Under the pieces are notes generated by a model, which did no database searches, was not told the DNA's origin, and saw only the letters and a list, made by a program, of their open reading frames with translations. Positions 1 through 7,338 of a stretch of DNA of 25,196 nt are shown piece after piece. This stretch comes from Bodo saltans (lineage: Eukaryota > Euglenozoa > Kinetoplastea > Eubodonida > Bodonidae). The translations under genes were made by a program, and so were the position numbers. Numbering within the stretch: position 1 is the stretch's first letter; the number at the start of each line of letters is the position of its first letter. The stretch is taken from positions 1 through 25,196 of the forward strand of contig CYKH01002197.1 in NCBI GenBank assembly GCA_001460835.1, given 5' to 3'.

Positions 1-73
1 TAACCCTAACCCTAACCCTAACCCTAACCCCTAACCCTAACCCTAACCCTAACCTAACCCTAACCCTAACCTA
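1..73. repeat. Telomere repeat tract (C-rich strand, TAACCC units)
   Basis: About twelve units of TAACCC run from the first base. Three are irregular: a 7-nt unit at 25-31 and 5-nt units at 50-54 and 67-71. The C-rich strand reads 5' to 3' into the window, as expected at the left end of a linear chromosome with TTAGGG telomeres (known for kinetoplastids, vertebrates and many protists). The irregular units probably mark the older, internal part of the telomere, so more perfect repeats likely lie to the left. Confidence 0.95.
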
Positions 74-236
74 ATGAACCTATGTGACGGTAACGTTCGC
101 CAAACGGCCTTGCACGACACCAAAATGAACCTATGTGACGGTAACGCTCGCCAAACGGCCTTGCACGACACCAAAATAAACTTATGTGACGGTACCTTGC
201 ACGACACCAAAATGAACCTATGTGACGGTAATGTTC
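74..236. repeat. Subtelomeric 51-bp tandem repeat
   Basis: Two near-identical 51-bp copies (74-124 and 125-175) are followed by a 36-bp copy with an internal 15-bp deletion (176-211) and a partial copy (212 to about 236). Each unit starts with ATGAACCTATGTGACGGTA. The first copy abuts the telomeric tract directly. Unit length and the deletion are both multiples of three, so the array reads as a 17-residue peptide repeat, but there is no room upstream for a promoter or splice site. I treat it as a subtelomeric satellite remnant, not a gene. Confidence 0.9.
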
Positions 237-355
237 CGTGGTTATGTTTGGACTATAAGGTTGGCAAATGCAAAGTTATCTGTGGTTCAGCTGGAAGTGT
301 TTTTTTTGTGAGCCAGCGAGTAGAATCTGAAGTTGTTTTATTGACGAATGATACT

Positions 356-476
356 GGGCTGCTTTTGTGTTGCTTTCGGGCTGCTTTTGGGTTGCTTTCG
401 GGCTGCTTTTGGGTTGCTTTCAGGCTGCTTTCAGGCTGCTTTTGGGTTGCTTTTGGGTTGCTTTTAGGTTGCTTTT
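356..476. repeat. 11-bp GT-rich minisatellite, 11 copies
   Basis: Eleven head-to-tail 11-bp units, alternating mainly between GGGCTGCTTTT and GGGTTGCTTTC, cover 121 bases without interruption. Units differ at the third or fourth base and the last base. The + strand is rich in G runs and T runs and very poor in A. The array is the only strongly patterned sequence between the telomere-adjacent satellite and the first gene of a one-directional gene array, so a role in transcription initiation is possible but not shown. Confidence 0.95.
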
Positions 477-843
477 GGCGCACCTGGATTGACATGGAAA
501 AATCTGCTGTTCATTGAACCTTTTGCATCAACACATAGGGACACAGTCACGTAGGATTTGAAAAAAAGGGGCCCCCCCCTCACGTGTATCAGAGAATGAC
601 GAAGATGATATTGTGTGTCTTTGTATTGATGAAGCAGGTTTCTTATAAGGAAGAGAAGACCTTTTAGTTTTCGGAGGCGAGGCTCAGGCACCAAGTGCTG
701 AGACCACGCCGAGACTTTATTCCCACTTTCAGCTTGACCTTGAATCTTGACAGGAGGTACGGATGCATCTTGAGATCTTTGGTTGTTATTGGCTCCATCA
801 GAATACAAAAGGAAGATTCTTTTTTTGTTGTTTGTAGAAGAAG
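477..843. other. Gene-free subtelomeric spacer
   Basis: I see no credible gene here. The stretch has an A7-G4-C8 homopolymer block at 561-579, an adjacent CACGTG palindrome at 581-586, and low-complexity AT-rich sequence leading into a T-rich splice-acceptor-like tract at 817-837. A minus-strand open frame (949 down to 464) crosses it, but it overlaps the start of the transporter gene and has no recognisable content. Confidence 0.6.
817..837 (+). promoter_or_regulatory. Predicted spliced-leader acceptor for the sugar transporter gene
   Basis: A T-rich tract ends in TTTGTAG. The AG at 836-837 lies 6 nt before the ATG at 844. This is the layout of a kinetoplastid trans-splice acceptor and gives a very short 5' UTR. 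Confidence 0.6.
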
Positions 844-1911
844 ATGAACATGCTGAAAGAAAAACCAGTGCTTGCGTCATTGTTGATATGCAGTTTTTAT
901 TCAGTGTTGAGCACTGGATGCATTTTGCACAACAAGTACGTGTTATCATCGATCATGCCACATGAGAGCATTTTGATGCTTAGTCAGATTGTGTTTACAA
1001 TCAGTTTTATCTTGCTTGTTGGGAAGAGAGTTACGGAAGGGACACCACCGAGTGACTCCGACTCAATTTGGCGGTTTCTCGTTCCCAGGTACACGTTGTA
1101 CCATAGCCGAGGTGACTGGGTTGTTGGTGTTTCGTTTTCTCTCAGTGTTATCACCGGGATTTACTGCTTATCATACTTGACTGTACCAACGTTTGCTGCA
1201 GTGAAAAAGAGTGGAATGCTTATCTCCTGGTTAATGGAGCTTCAGAATCCAAGTTCGACAACATGGACTTGTCTCCCGAGCTTGTTGATGGTGACTTTTG
1301 GATCCATTGCCCAGACATGGTTTGATTTGGAGTTCTCCATGGCAGGAGTTGTTCATGGTTTTCTTTCCTGCTTTTTCCAAAGTGCTTCCTTTGAAATAGG
1401 GAAGCGCATGGTGACACACGGCAAGGATTTGTGGTCTGTATTGTTCATCAACTCCGTTGTGTCGTTGATTGTCCAGCTGTCGTATATGACTCTGTACGGT
1501 GATTCTCATCTAATTGAGACAACTATCAGCGCGATTGTGTTTGGAAATGAACAGTCATTGCAGCTTTTGACGAACAAGAACCCTGACATTGAACATGCTG
1601 CACGAGCTACCCGTGGGCAAGTTGGTGGTCACCTGCTCCTCAACTGCGTTCTCGTGCTCTTAATGAATTTTTCAGTGTTCTTGAATTGCACGGTGAACAG
1701 TCCATTGGCCCATGTAGTTACGGGCAACGTCAAAGCAAATTTTACAACAATTTGCGCAATCATATTATTTAGCCTCAATGTGCACGTAATTGGATACCTC
1801 GGTATATCGGCAGCTGCACTTGGTGGTGCATGGTTTTCATGGATCAAGTATGACGCTGAATGCAAGAGAAAAGCTGCGCAAGTCATTGCGTTGGAATCTG
1901 GTGATAAATGA
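844..1911 (+). CDS. Nucleotide-sugar transporter, SLC35D/GDP-mannose transporter-like
   Basis: This 355-residue protein is hydrophobic, with roughly 8-10 membrane segments. It belongs to the drug/metabolite transporter superfamily and probably exchanges a nucleotide sugar for the nucleoside monophosphate across the Golgi or ER membrane. Family-type features seen are an N-terminal segment with NKYVLS near residue 30, VPTFAAVKKSG at about 114-124 (the position of the VPxFxxLRR element of SLC35 proteins), and near the C-terminus the stretch CTVNSPLAHVVTGNVKANFT, which aligns with the CTxxxSAxxxxVxGxxKN region of SLC35D. The short basic C-terminal tail fits a cytosolic end. The substrate cannot be told from sequence. 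It is the most telomere-proximal gene. Codon use is more AT-rich than in genes further right. The start is supported by a splice-acceptor-like tract 6 nt upstream. Confidence 0.85.
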   Translation: MNMLKEKPVLASLLICSFYSVLSTGCILHNKYVLSSIMPHESILMLSQIVFTISFILLVGKRVTEGTPPSDSDSIWRFLVPRYTLYHSRGDWVVGVSFSLSVITGIYCLSYLTVPTFAAVKKSGMLISWLMELQNPSSTTWTCLPSLLMVTFGSIAQTWFDLEFSMAGVVHGFLSCFFQSASFEIGKRMVTHGKDLWSVLFINSVVSLIVQLSYMTLYGDSHLIETTISAIVFGNEQSLQLLTNKNPDIEHAARATRGQVGGHLLLNCVLVLLMNFSVFLNCTVNSPLAHVVTGNVKANFTTICAIILFSLNVHVIGYLGISAAALGGAWFSWIKYDAECKRKAAQVIALESGDK

Positions 1912-1980
1912 CGTGAACCGCGAACCGCGAACCCTGAAACCCGAACAAACTATCACTGAAAAAGAGTCATCATCAATCTG

Positions 1981-2028
1981 CTTGTCATATTCTTTTTATC
2001 TTCTTCTTGTTGCAACTAAATCAAAAAG
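1981..2028 (+). promoter_or_regulatory. Predicted spliced-leader acceptor for the 2084 gene
   Basis: The pyrimidine-rich run TTTTTATCTTCTTCTTGTTG is followed by the first AG at 2027-2028, with a second AG at 2034-2035. It lies in the gap between the transporter stop and the ATG at 2084, and argues against translation starting further upstream. Confidence 0.55.
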
Positions 2029-2083
2029 ACAAGAGATTTTGTCCTTTGTCACGTCCGATAGAACGTTGGCGAATCTTTTCCTA

Positions 2084-3076
2084 ATGTCGCATGAGCGCAC
2101 TCTCACTGCGATTGCTGTTTCGTTTGATGATGGGAAATGGTGGTACGCTGTGCCAAAAAATCAAAAACTTGGCGATGCTTGGGACCGCTGCAACTGCACT
2201 TGGATGACACCGGAACCATCGTTGCCTTCATCGTTTCGTCACCCTTTGGAACCGCATACGCCGATGAGGTGGTTTCGCCATGATACTTCATACTCGTCAC
2301 CAGTTCACAGCTATGCTCGCTTTGGCGTCGTGACTTTTATGGGAACATTGGATCCAAACAACGATCCAATGACAACACGATGGGTTTGGGGTGTTCCTCA
2401 GGTCGAGGACGACGAGATGCAAACCCTCTACTCTCAAATTTTGGCTCGAGAAGCAGAAGATAAACGCCGGACTGCAATAGAGAGAGATGATGTGGCGTGC
2501 GAGAAGGTGGTTCCCACGACGAGTAACGAAATTCCAGCTTTGCCCACCGTGGCGGGTCAGTGCGTTCGAGGAATGCGAAATGGTCGTCCAGCACTCTTCT
2601 ACTGCCCTAAGGGAGTAGTGGCAACAAACACAAGCGACTTTCAAGTCGTTATTGAGGGAGTTTTCACCATCGTACCGGTAGAGGCATTGGGAGTGTTCCC
2701 ACGCGGAAAGTTTCATGTTGTCGACCGCAGCAACAGTTGCACTCTTAGATGTGGTGCTGAAGAAATTGAACTTGTTGCGGTGGAGTGGCATGGCCAATGG
2801 GAAGACAATGTTTCTTCGTTTGAGGTAATCAGTATTTCTGCGGAGTCAAAGAAGCCAAGCAAGAGACAACGCAGTGACGAAGATCGATCTATTGCCGATG
2901 TAGCCACGTCAAAAATTGTAAGGGGGAAAAACCCAACGAAGTTGAAAAGCAAACCTGCAACCAAACTTGACCATGCTGATGAGACATCCACAAAAAATCA
3001 AGTTCTGTTTTCACTGGATGATATTCTGAAGCGTGCAGGTGAGGAGAAAGCTCGTGTCGCAGCTGTCAAGCAGTAA
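2084..3076 (+). CDS. Conserved-looking hypothetical protein with basic C-terminal tail
   Basis: The protein has 330 residues and I do not recognise its family. The open frame extends upstream to overlap the transporter gene, but the first ATG after the likely splice acceptor is at 2084, giving MSHERTLTAIAVSFDDG. The N-terminal ~120 residues are rich in Trp and His (KWWYAV, TRWVWGVPQ). A second region, about residues 165-250, alternates hydrophobic and polar residues and looks beta-rich. This is followed by a Lys/Arg-rich tail with KKPSKRQR at 256-263, a plausible nuclear localisation signal. The C-terminus (FSLDDILKRAGEEKARVAAVKQ, about the last 22 residues) is predicted helical. A nuclear or nucleic-acid-associated role is a guess from charge alone. 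No signal peptide or membrane segment is visible. Confidence 0.75.
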   Translation: MSHERTLTAIAVSFDDGKWWYAVPKNQKLGDAWDRCNCTWMTPEPSLPSSFRHPLEPHTPMRWFRHDTSYSSPVHSYARFGVVTFMGTLDPNNDPMTTRWVWGVPQVEDDEMQTLYSQILAREAEDKRRTAIERDDVACEKVVPTTSNEIPALPTVAGQCVRGMRNGRPALFYCPKGVVATNTSDFQVVIEGVFTIVPVEALGVFPRGKFHVVDRSNSCTLRCGAEEIELVAVEWHGQWEDNVSSFEVISISAESKKPSKRQRSDEDRSIADVATSKIVRGKNPTKLKSKPATKLDHADETSTKNQVLFSLDDILKRAGEEKARVAAVKQ

Positions 3077-3130
3077 AGAGAAAAATGATGAGAAGGAACC
3101 AAAGTATCTGTCATGTGTCACGTGGAAGTG

Positions 3131-3157
3131 GTTGTCTTGTTGATTGAATAAATCTAG
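3131..3157 (+). promoter_or_regulatory. Predicted spliced-leader acceptor for the J-domain gene
   Basis: A T-rich stretch ends in AATCTAG. The AG at 3156-3157 lies 5 nt before the ATG at 3163. Confidence 0.5.
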
Positions 3158-3162
3158 GTCAA

Positions 3163-4128
3163 ATGCTCAGGAACAAGTGCAGTGCATTGTTTCTCTCTGT
3201 TGCACTTTGCAATCAACGACGCTTTGGAAGTGGTGTATTTCACAGCAGAGAGTTCTATGCGGCAACCAAAGAAGTTCCTCAAACTCCAGGAGGGAGGAAT
3301 CCGTATGAGCTCTTGGAAATGCCAATTACCAAAACCACAACCCTTGACGAAATTTCAAAGCAACGCCGTGAGTTAGTTCAAAAGTACCATCCTGACGCTC
3401 AAGGTGGATCTACGGAGAAAATGGCCGAGATTAACGCTGCACACCAAATCATCAAAGAGCATCATAGCGGCGTTTTGCGACGCTTCAAAGACGTTGAGCA
3501 GTCTGCAAAAGCAAATGATGCGTATCGTCAGCATCGAGATTCGAGGCAACATCGCGATGATAACTTGGGGCGCTCAGGTGGCGTGAACAGGAGAAACGTC
3601 CGTGCTATGAACGAACAACAAACCAAAGCGACCTCACCTCCAAGAACACAGAAAGAAATTGAAACGCAGTGGGAGACGTTCCGAACAGAGACTGAGAATT
3701 CTGTTGCGAGCATGTGCAGACGGTACGAGTTCGCAGTCGACCAGGGAAGATTTTTTCGAAAGTCCGCGATGCTCAACGAAATCACAGTGCGCGAACGATG
3801 GCTCAGAAAATCATTTATCAAAGGAATCTGGGAAGATGTCCACGAGATGCGTGGAGAACTTCTGCGACGTGGTGCGCGAAATGCACAGCAAAGTCAGTTA
3901 GCAGAAGAGATGGTAGCATTTGCTGGCGTAATGCTACGAAAACTGAATGATGACTTTGCTCGGTTGACTCAGTTGTGCGTTCACAACCAGTCTCGCATGT
4001 ACGCTGAGCGTGCTGTGTTCATTCTCATATTTTTCTACCTTGTGGTCAGATTTTTGAAATGGGCAACTGTGGGATTCTTCAATGGATCTTTGACCGTGAG
4101 GTTTCGAGCAGCCATGCTTGGGTATTAA
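3163..4128 (+). CDS. DnaJ (J-domain) protein with C-terminal membrane anchor
   Basis: This 321-residue protein has a J domain at about residues 46-105: NPYELLEMP opens helix I, and the HPD tripeptide at 76-78 (within KYHPDAQGG) is the signature loop that stimulates Hsp70 ATPase. After the J domain come a charged linker, a predominantly helical region, and one strong hydrophobic segment at about 284-307 (AVFILIFFYLVVRFL). The first ~30 residues are basic with hydroxylated and hydrophobic residues (MLRNKCSALF), so a mitochondrial targeting signal is plausible. If correct, this would be a membrane-anchored mitochondrial Hsp70 co-chaperone. It lacks the Gly/Phe and zinc-finger regions of class I/II DnaJ, so it is a class III J-protein. 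The ATG follows a splice-acceptor-like AG by 5 nt. Confidence 0.87.
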   Translation: MLRNKCSALFLSVALCNQRRFGSGVFHSREFYAATKEVPQTPGGRNPYELLEMPITKTTTLDEISKQRRELVQKYHPDAQGGSTEKMAEINAAHQIIKEHHSGVLRRFKDVEQSAKANDAYRQHRDSRQHRDDNLGRSGGVNRRNVRAMNEQQTKATSPPRTQKEIETQWETFRTETENSVASMCRRYEFAVDQGRFFRKSAMLNEITVRERWLRKSFIKGIWEDVHEMRGELLRRGARNAQQSQLAEEMVAFAGVMLRKLNDDFARLTQLCVHNQSRMYAERAVFILIFFYLVVRFLKWATVGFFNGSLTVRFRAAMLGY

Positions 4129-4184
4129 CAAAGTAATTTCGTACGAACCCAGCAAACACGTGACTGCTGACTTGCTGACTCACT

Positions 4185-4211
4185 GTTTTCTTCTTCATAT
4201 TCTTTTTACAG
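4185..4211 (+). promoter_or_regulatory. Predicted spliced-leader acceptor for the IQUB gene
   Basis: This is one of the clearest acceptors in the window. A long pyrimidine tract with TTTTCTTCTTC and TTCTTTTTACAG ends in AG at 4210-4211, 9 nt before the ATG at 4221. Confidence 0.7.
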
Positions 4212-4220
4212 CATTCAGTG

Positions 4221-6002
4221 ATGTCAGAGACTGAAGAGAAGCCTATCCTCGATCACACAGACGAGGTTCAAGCGGAGGCAGCTGGAGAGCCCACAACGGT
4301 GATCGAAGACCCTGAAGCTGATCAAACAGCAGAGGTTGCTGTACTTGACGACCAGCCTGCCGCCCCGATTGAAGAGAACCAGCTTGAAGAACTGGCTAAC
4401 GATGGTACCGCCCAACAGGATGAGCCGCCATTAGAGGCCGCTGCAGAGACAACACAGAATGAAGCTGTTGCAGAGAATGAGTTTCAAGCGCATCCTGAAG
4501 TTGTCGTGTCGGAAAACCAGCCACAACAGGAGACCGCACCACCGTTTTTCGCAGATCCAACTGAGGGGAATCTAATCATTCGATTTACAGCGCGCCCAGA
4601 AGGTTTTTACTTTCAACACACGTTCCCGACGAAGTCACCATGCCTGATAATGTACAAACGCTTGGAGAGCCAACTGTTTCTCAATCGCAGAAACATTCAA
4701 TTGTATTGGGAGGGAAGGCCACTTTCCGATACTGACGTCCCCGCAGATGTTTGCATTTTGCCCGACAGTGATGAAATACCACTGTTCCTCGACCTGGAAA
4801 TTGAGCAAGTTCCAGAGCACCTTCAAATAGTCGGTGCCGGAGAGCAAGTCAGCAAAGTCATTCGAACACAAGTGCAATACGGAGAAGACATTCCCCAAAA
4901 ACAATTTTTCGTGAGCATCACGAAAGGCTATGATCGAAAGCCTTTTATTGGCGGCTGGAGACACAAAGCCAAACCAGTTACATACCACAATGCTACGACG
5001 CAATGCAGCGCGGACGCCGCACCGGTTGCTGATATGTCTGGCAAAATATGTCGCACCACACAGACGAACGGTGTCACGCGCTCATGTCAGACGCGTCGCG
5101 AATGTGGCACTCAAATGCCAAAACCTGACGTGCTCGTCGACGATACGTACGACAGAGTTCGTGTTGCTCGTCCATATTTCTCTGCCGAGCGCCTATTGGT
5201 ACTTCGCACACAGAAAACAATCCTGTTGCAAGCGTTCGTTCGTGGATGGCGAGCACGAAAAATTGCGCGAGGAATGAGGAATGAGCGAGAAGCTCAAGAC
5301 TTTGCACTTGCTGTCGAAGACGTTCGTCGTCGAGAGGAACATGAGAATCGCCGTCAAGACGAGATCCAGCGACGCACACACCCAACAACGGCACAGGATT
5401 TCAACGTCCTTCACAACGAGCTTGAGGCGTGGCGACTGCAAGAGGTTGAACGCATCAATGCAGCAGATATTAGCGATGCAGAGCGGCGTGTAGCAATGCA
5501 AGAACTACTGAAAAAGCAGACAAAGCTGCTCCAAACGATTGACCGACTCCAAATTCAAGCAACGAAGGAAAATCGTTTCCGAAAGATCAACACCACCCTA
5601 AATAAGATGTCATCAGCGAAGGTGTGGGGCTCTGGTGTGGCGACGGTCAATGTAGAAACTCCCTTCACAGTACGAGCACGTGAACTCCGCGATTTGTACG
5701 ACGGACTTCAGCTCACGCACATTGGGATTGATGAGCGACTCGACATTCTCTTGCATGTAAAGTGGACCGTGAAAGAGTTTGAATGTGCTCTAACACGTGA
5801 AATTGTTGAACTGATTGATCGTGAAGCGGATCTGCTAAACCGTGGCCGCCGCGAGAAGAGCCTTGGCGGGCTTCGCCAACGCCTCAGCAACCTTTTCCTC
5901 CAGTTCGTTGAAACGCCAGAGTTCAACCCGGAGGCTGCTCAGTTTCAACGCGTCCCACTTGAGTACACGTCACGCCCGCTCGTGAAGTTAGATAAAAAGT
6001 AG
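4221..6002 (+). CDS. IQUB: IQ motif and ubiquitin-like domain protein (IQUB/FAP253)
   Basis: The 593-residue protein matches the IQUB family along most of its length. An acidic, low-complexity N-terminus (about 1-110) is followed by a ubiquitin-like fold (about 117-195, LIIRFTARPEG to FLDLEIE). Next comes the family-specific stretch KGYDRKPFIGGWRHK and VTYHNATTQ, then an IQ calmodulin-binding motif at about 335-355 (ILLQAFVRGWRARK). The long helical C-terminus has the conserved run ARELRDLYDGL, DERLDILLHVKWTVKEFECALT and ELIDREADLLNRG, which follows human IQUB closely. In Chlamydomonas and mammals this protein (FAP253) sits at the base of radial spoke RS1 of the motile axoneme. Its presence implies a motile 9+2 flagellum. 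I start at the ATG at 4221, just after a strong splice acceptor. Confidence 0.94.
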   Translation: MSETEEKPILDHTDEVQAEAAGEPTTVIEDPEADQTAEVAVLDDQPAAPIEENQLEELANDGTAQQDEPPLEAAAETTQNEAVAENEFQAHPEVVVSENQPQQETAPPFFADPTEGNLIIRFTARPEGFYFQHTFPTKSPCLIMYKRLESQLFLNRRNIQLYWEGRPLSDTDVPADVCILPDSDEIPLFLDLEIEQVPEHLQIVGAGEQVSKVIRTQVQYGEDIPQKQFFVSITKGYDRKPFIGGWRHKAKPVTYHNATTQCSADAAPVADMSGKICRTTQTNGVTRSCQTRRECGTQMPKPDVLVDDTYDRVRVARPYFSAERLLVLRTQKTILLQAFVRGWRARKIARGMRNEREAQDFALAVEDVRRREEHENRRQDEIQRRTHPTTAQDFNVLHNELEAWRLQEVERINAADISDAERRVAMQELLKKQTKLLQTIDRLQIQATKENRFRKINTTLNKMSSAKVWGSGVATVNVETPFTVRARELRDLYDGLQLTHIGIDERLDILLHVKWTVKEFECALTREIVELIDREADLLNRGRREKSLGGLRQRLSNLFLQFVETPEFNPEAAQFQRVPLEYTSRPLVKLDKK

Positions 6003-6118
6003 AAGATCGTTAGGTGTGATGTGTACACTATCCAATGTCCCCCACACCCGCTCTGTATGTAGCTCATCGAAACAGTGGCTTGTCGAACACCCTGCTCTCA
6101 ATGTAAGAATTTTCGCGT

Positions 6119-6152
6119 AATTTTTCCACCTTTGTCCCTTTTTTAAAAAAAG
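6119..6152 (+). promoter_or_regulatory. Possible spliced-leader acceptor for the tetraspanin-like gene
   Basis: A long T/C tract (TTTTTCCACCTTTGTCCC and more T) is followed by an A run and AG at 6151-6152, only 2 nt before the ATG at 6155. If this AG is used, the 5' UTR is almost entirely spliced leader. Confidence 0.45.
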
Positions 6153-6154
6153 GC

Positions 6155-7117
6155 ATGTCCGACCCTATCCCCAAAAGCTCGAAAAAAAAGAAACCTGGTG
6201 CGCATCACAAAGAGTACAGCCGAGATGTGTCTCCGTTACTTTCTCGACGACCAAATGCACTCAATGAGGCCAACGAAAGTGCGTGGGAAGATAGAGAGGC
6301 CTCACAGTCGCATGGTCGAGCAAACGAACCACCGCCTATTTGGCATCATAGTTTTAACCGTTACGGCTTAATCGGGATGAATCTCATACTTTTTGCCGGT
6401 GGAGCTTGCATCACCGGCACGTTGCTTTTTTACCACACATTCTTTTTGGTACTTTGGTGGTCGCTCTTCGCCTCTGGAATTGTTCTTGCCTTCGTTCTTC
6501 TGCTTCATGGCTTGTACGGCATTATCATGCTTACTCTACATCAACAACCAACAATAGCGCCTTACACGCTCTCAGCAGTCGCTGTGGCCGCCGCAGTAGT
6601 TTCATCCGTTACGTTGTTCATGATAACATGGAACGACTTAACTGATACGACCAGTCGTGATTCGCTCTCAGGAAGCTTTCTTTCACAACAGTGGGTGGTC
6701 GCAGTGGACGATGGTGGGAGCAGACAGTTTGATTTGTGCTCATTGGAACGTGACCTTTCGTGCCGAGGTTGGCACGAAGGGTGCTCGGCAGTACACATGT
6801 CGATGGGCGACGACGAATCTTTCGTACCTTCAGTTGGTTACAATGACTCAGCGCAACTTTTGAGTTTGATTGACAGTTTGGGGAACTTGACACAACTAGG
6901 AAACTGTCCGGTATGCAACTCACATACAAACACAACGAAATCTTGTGGAGCTGCGATTGCTGAGATTGTTGAAACGTCTCTGTGGTTTGTTCTTGGAATT
7001 GGCTTTACCATTGTGTGTATGGTATCCTTGAACGCAGTGTGGGCAGCGCAAAGTTCTGCCTACAAACGACGAGCGCGATTAACGTCGGACCTTCTGGACG
7101 CTCAGCGATATCTGTAG
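6155..7117 (+). CDS. Tetraspanin-like four-pass membrane protein
   Basis: The 320-residue protein has a long hydrophilic N-terminus (1-70, with a KSSKKKKPG basic patch), then three closely spaced membrane segments at about 71-93, 96-127 and 138-158. A ~115-residue loop follows, then a fourth membrane segment at about 274-297 and a short basic tail. The loop carries six cysteines (195, 203, 210, 251, 254, 264) and two NxT glycosylation sequons (244 and 259), as in the large extracellular loop of tetraspanins. The classic CCG motif is absent, so membership is by topology only. Tetraspanins organise membrane microdomains and partner with surface receptors. The next gene encodes a large surface protein, but adjacency means little in polycistronic genomes. 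Alternatives are another four-pass family such as claudin-like proteins. Confidence 0.82.
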   Translation: MSDPIPKSSKKKKPGAHHKEYSRDVSPLLSRRPNALNEANESAWEDREASQSHGRANEPPPIWHHSFNRYGLIGMNLILFAGGACITGTLLFYHTFFLVLWWSLFASGIVLAFVLLLHGLYGIIMLTLHQQPTIAPYTLSAVAVAAAVVSSVTLFMITWNDLTDTTSRDSLSGSFLSQQWVVAVDDGGSRQFDLCSLERDLSCRGWHEGCSAVHMSMGDDESFVPSVGYNDSAQLLSLIDSLGNLTQLGNCPVCNSHTNTTKSCGAAIAEIVETSLWFVLGIGFTIVCMVSLNAVWAAQSSAYKRRARLTSDLLDAQRYL

Positions 7118-7310
7118 CACGTCGCGGAACTTTTACTTCGAGCTCCGTGACAGCGACCAAAAAACACAACCGAAATCGATTTTTGGCTGTCTTGAATTCC
7201 ACAGCTAGGTGGCGTTGGGAAAGGGCAACGCTCTCCCGAAGCTGTAACTTCTGTCTTGTGTGCCAACGACTCGCAAATATTTATTTAGTGCCACGAATTG
7301 GTGCATCTTG

Positions 7311-7333
7311 TCACTTTAACTTTTGATTGGTAG
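7311..7333 (+). promoter_or_regulatory. Predicted spliced-leader acceptor for the surface-protein gene
   Basis: A T-rich tract ends in GATTGGTAG, with AG at 7332-7333, 5 nt before the ATG at 7339. Confidence 0.55.
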
Positions 7334-7338
7334 AATAG

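Noticed and set aside
356-476. CRISPR-like array
   Set aside because: Units are contiguous 11-mers with no spacers, and the context is eukaryotic subtelomere.
253-495. Minus-strand Lys/Gln/Pro-rich repeat peptide
   Set aside because: It is only the reverse translation of the 11-bp minisatellite, with the 33-base period giving an apparent 11-residue repeat.
74-517. 147-codon + strand open frame covering the 51-bp repeat and the minisatellite
   Set aside because: It begins at the telomere edge with no room for a promoter or splice site, and its content is just the translation of two tandem repeats.
464-949. 161-codon minus-strand open frame in the subtelomere
   Set aside because: It overlaps the start of the transporter gene, has no recognisable domain, is on the opposite strand to all other genes, and lacks an acceptor-like tract before its start.
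1790-2083. Upstream extension of the 2084 gene into the transporter gene
   Set aside because: It starts at a TTG codon inside the transporter coding sequence, and a pyrimidine tract with AG lies just before the ATG at 2084.
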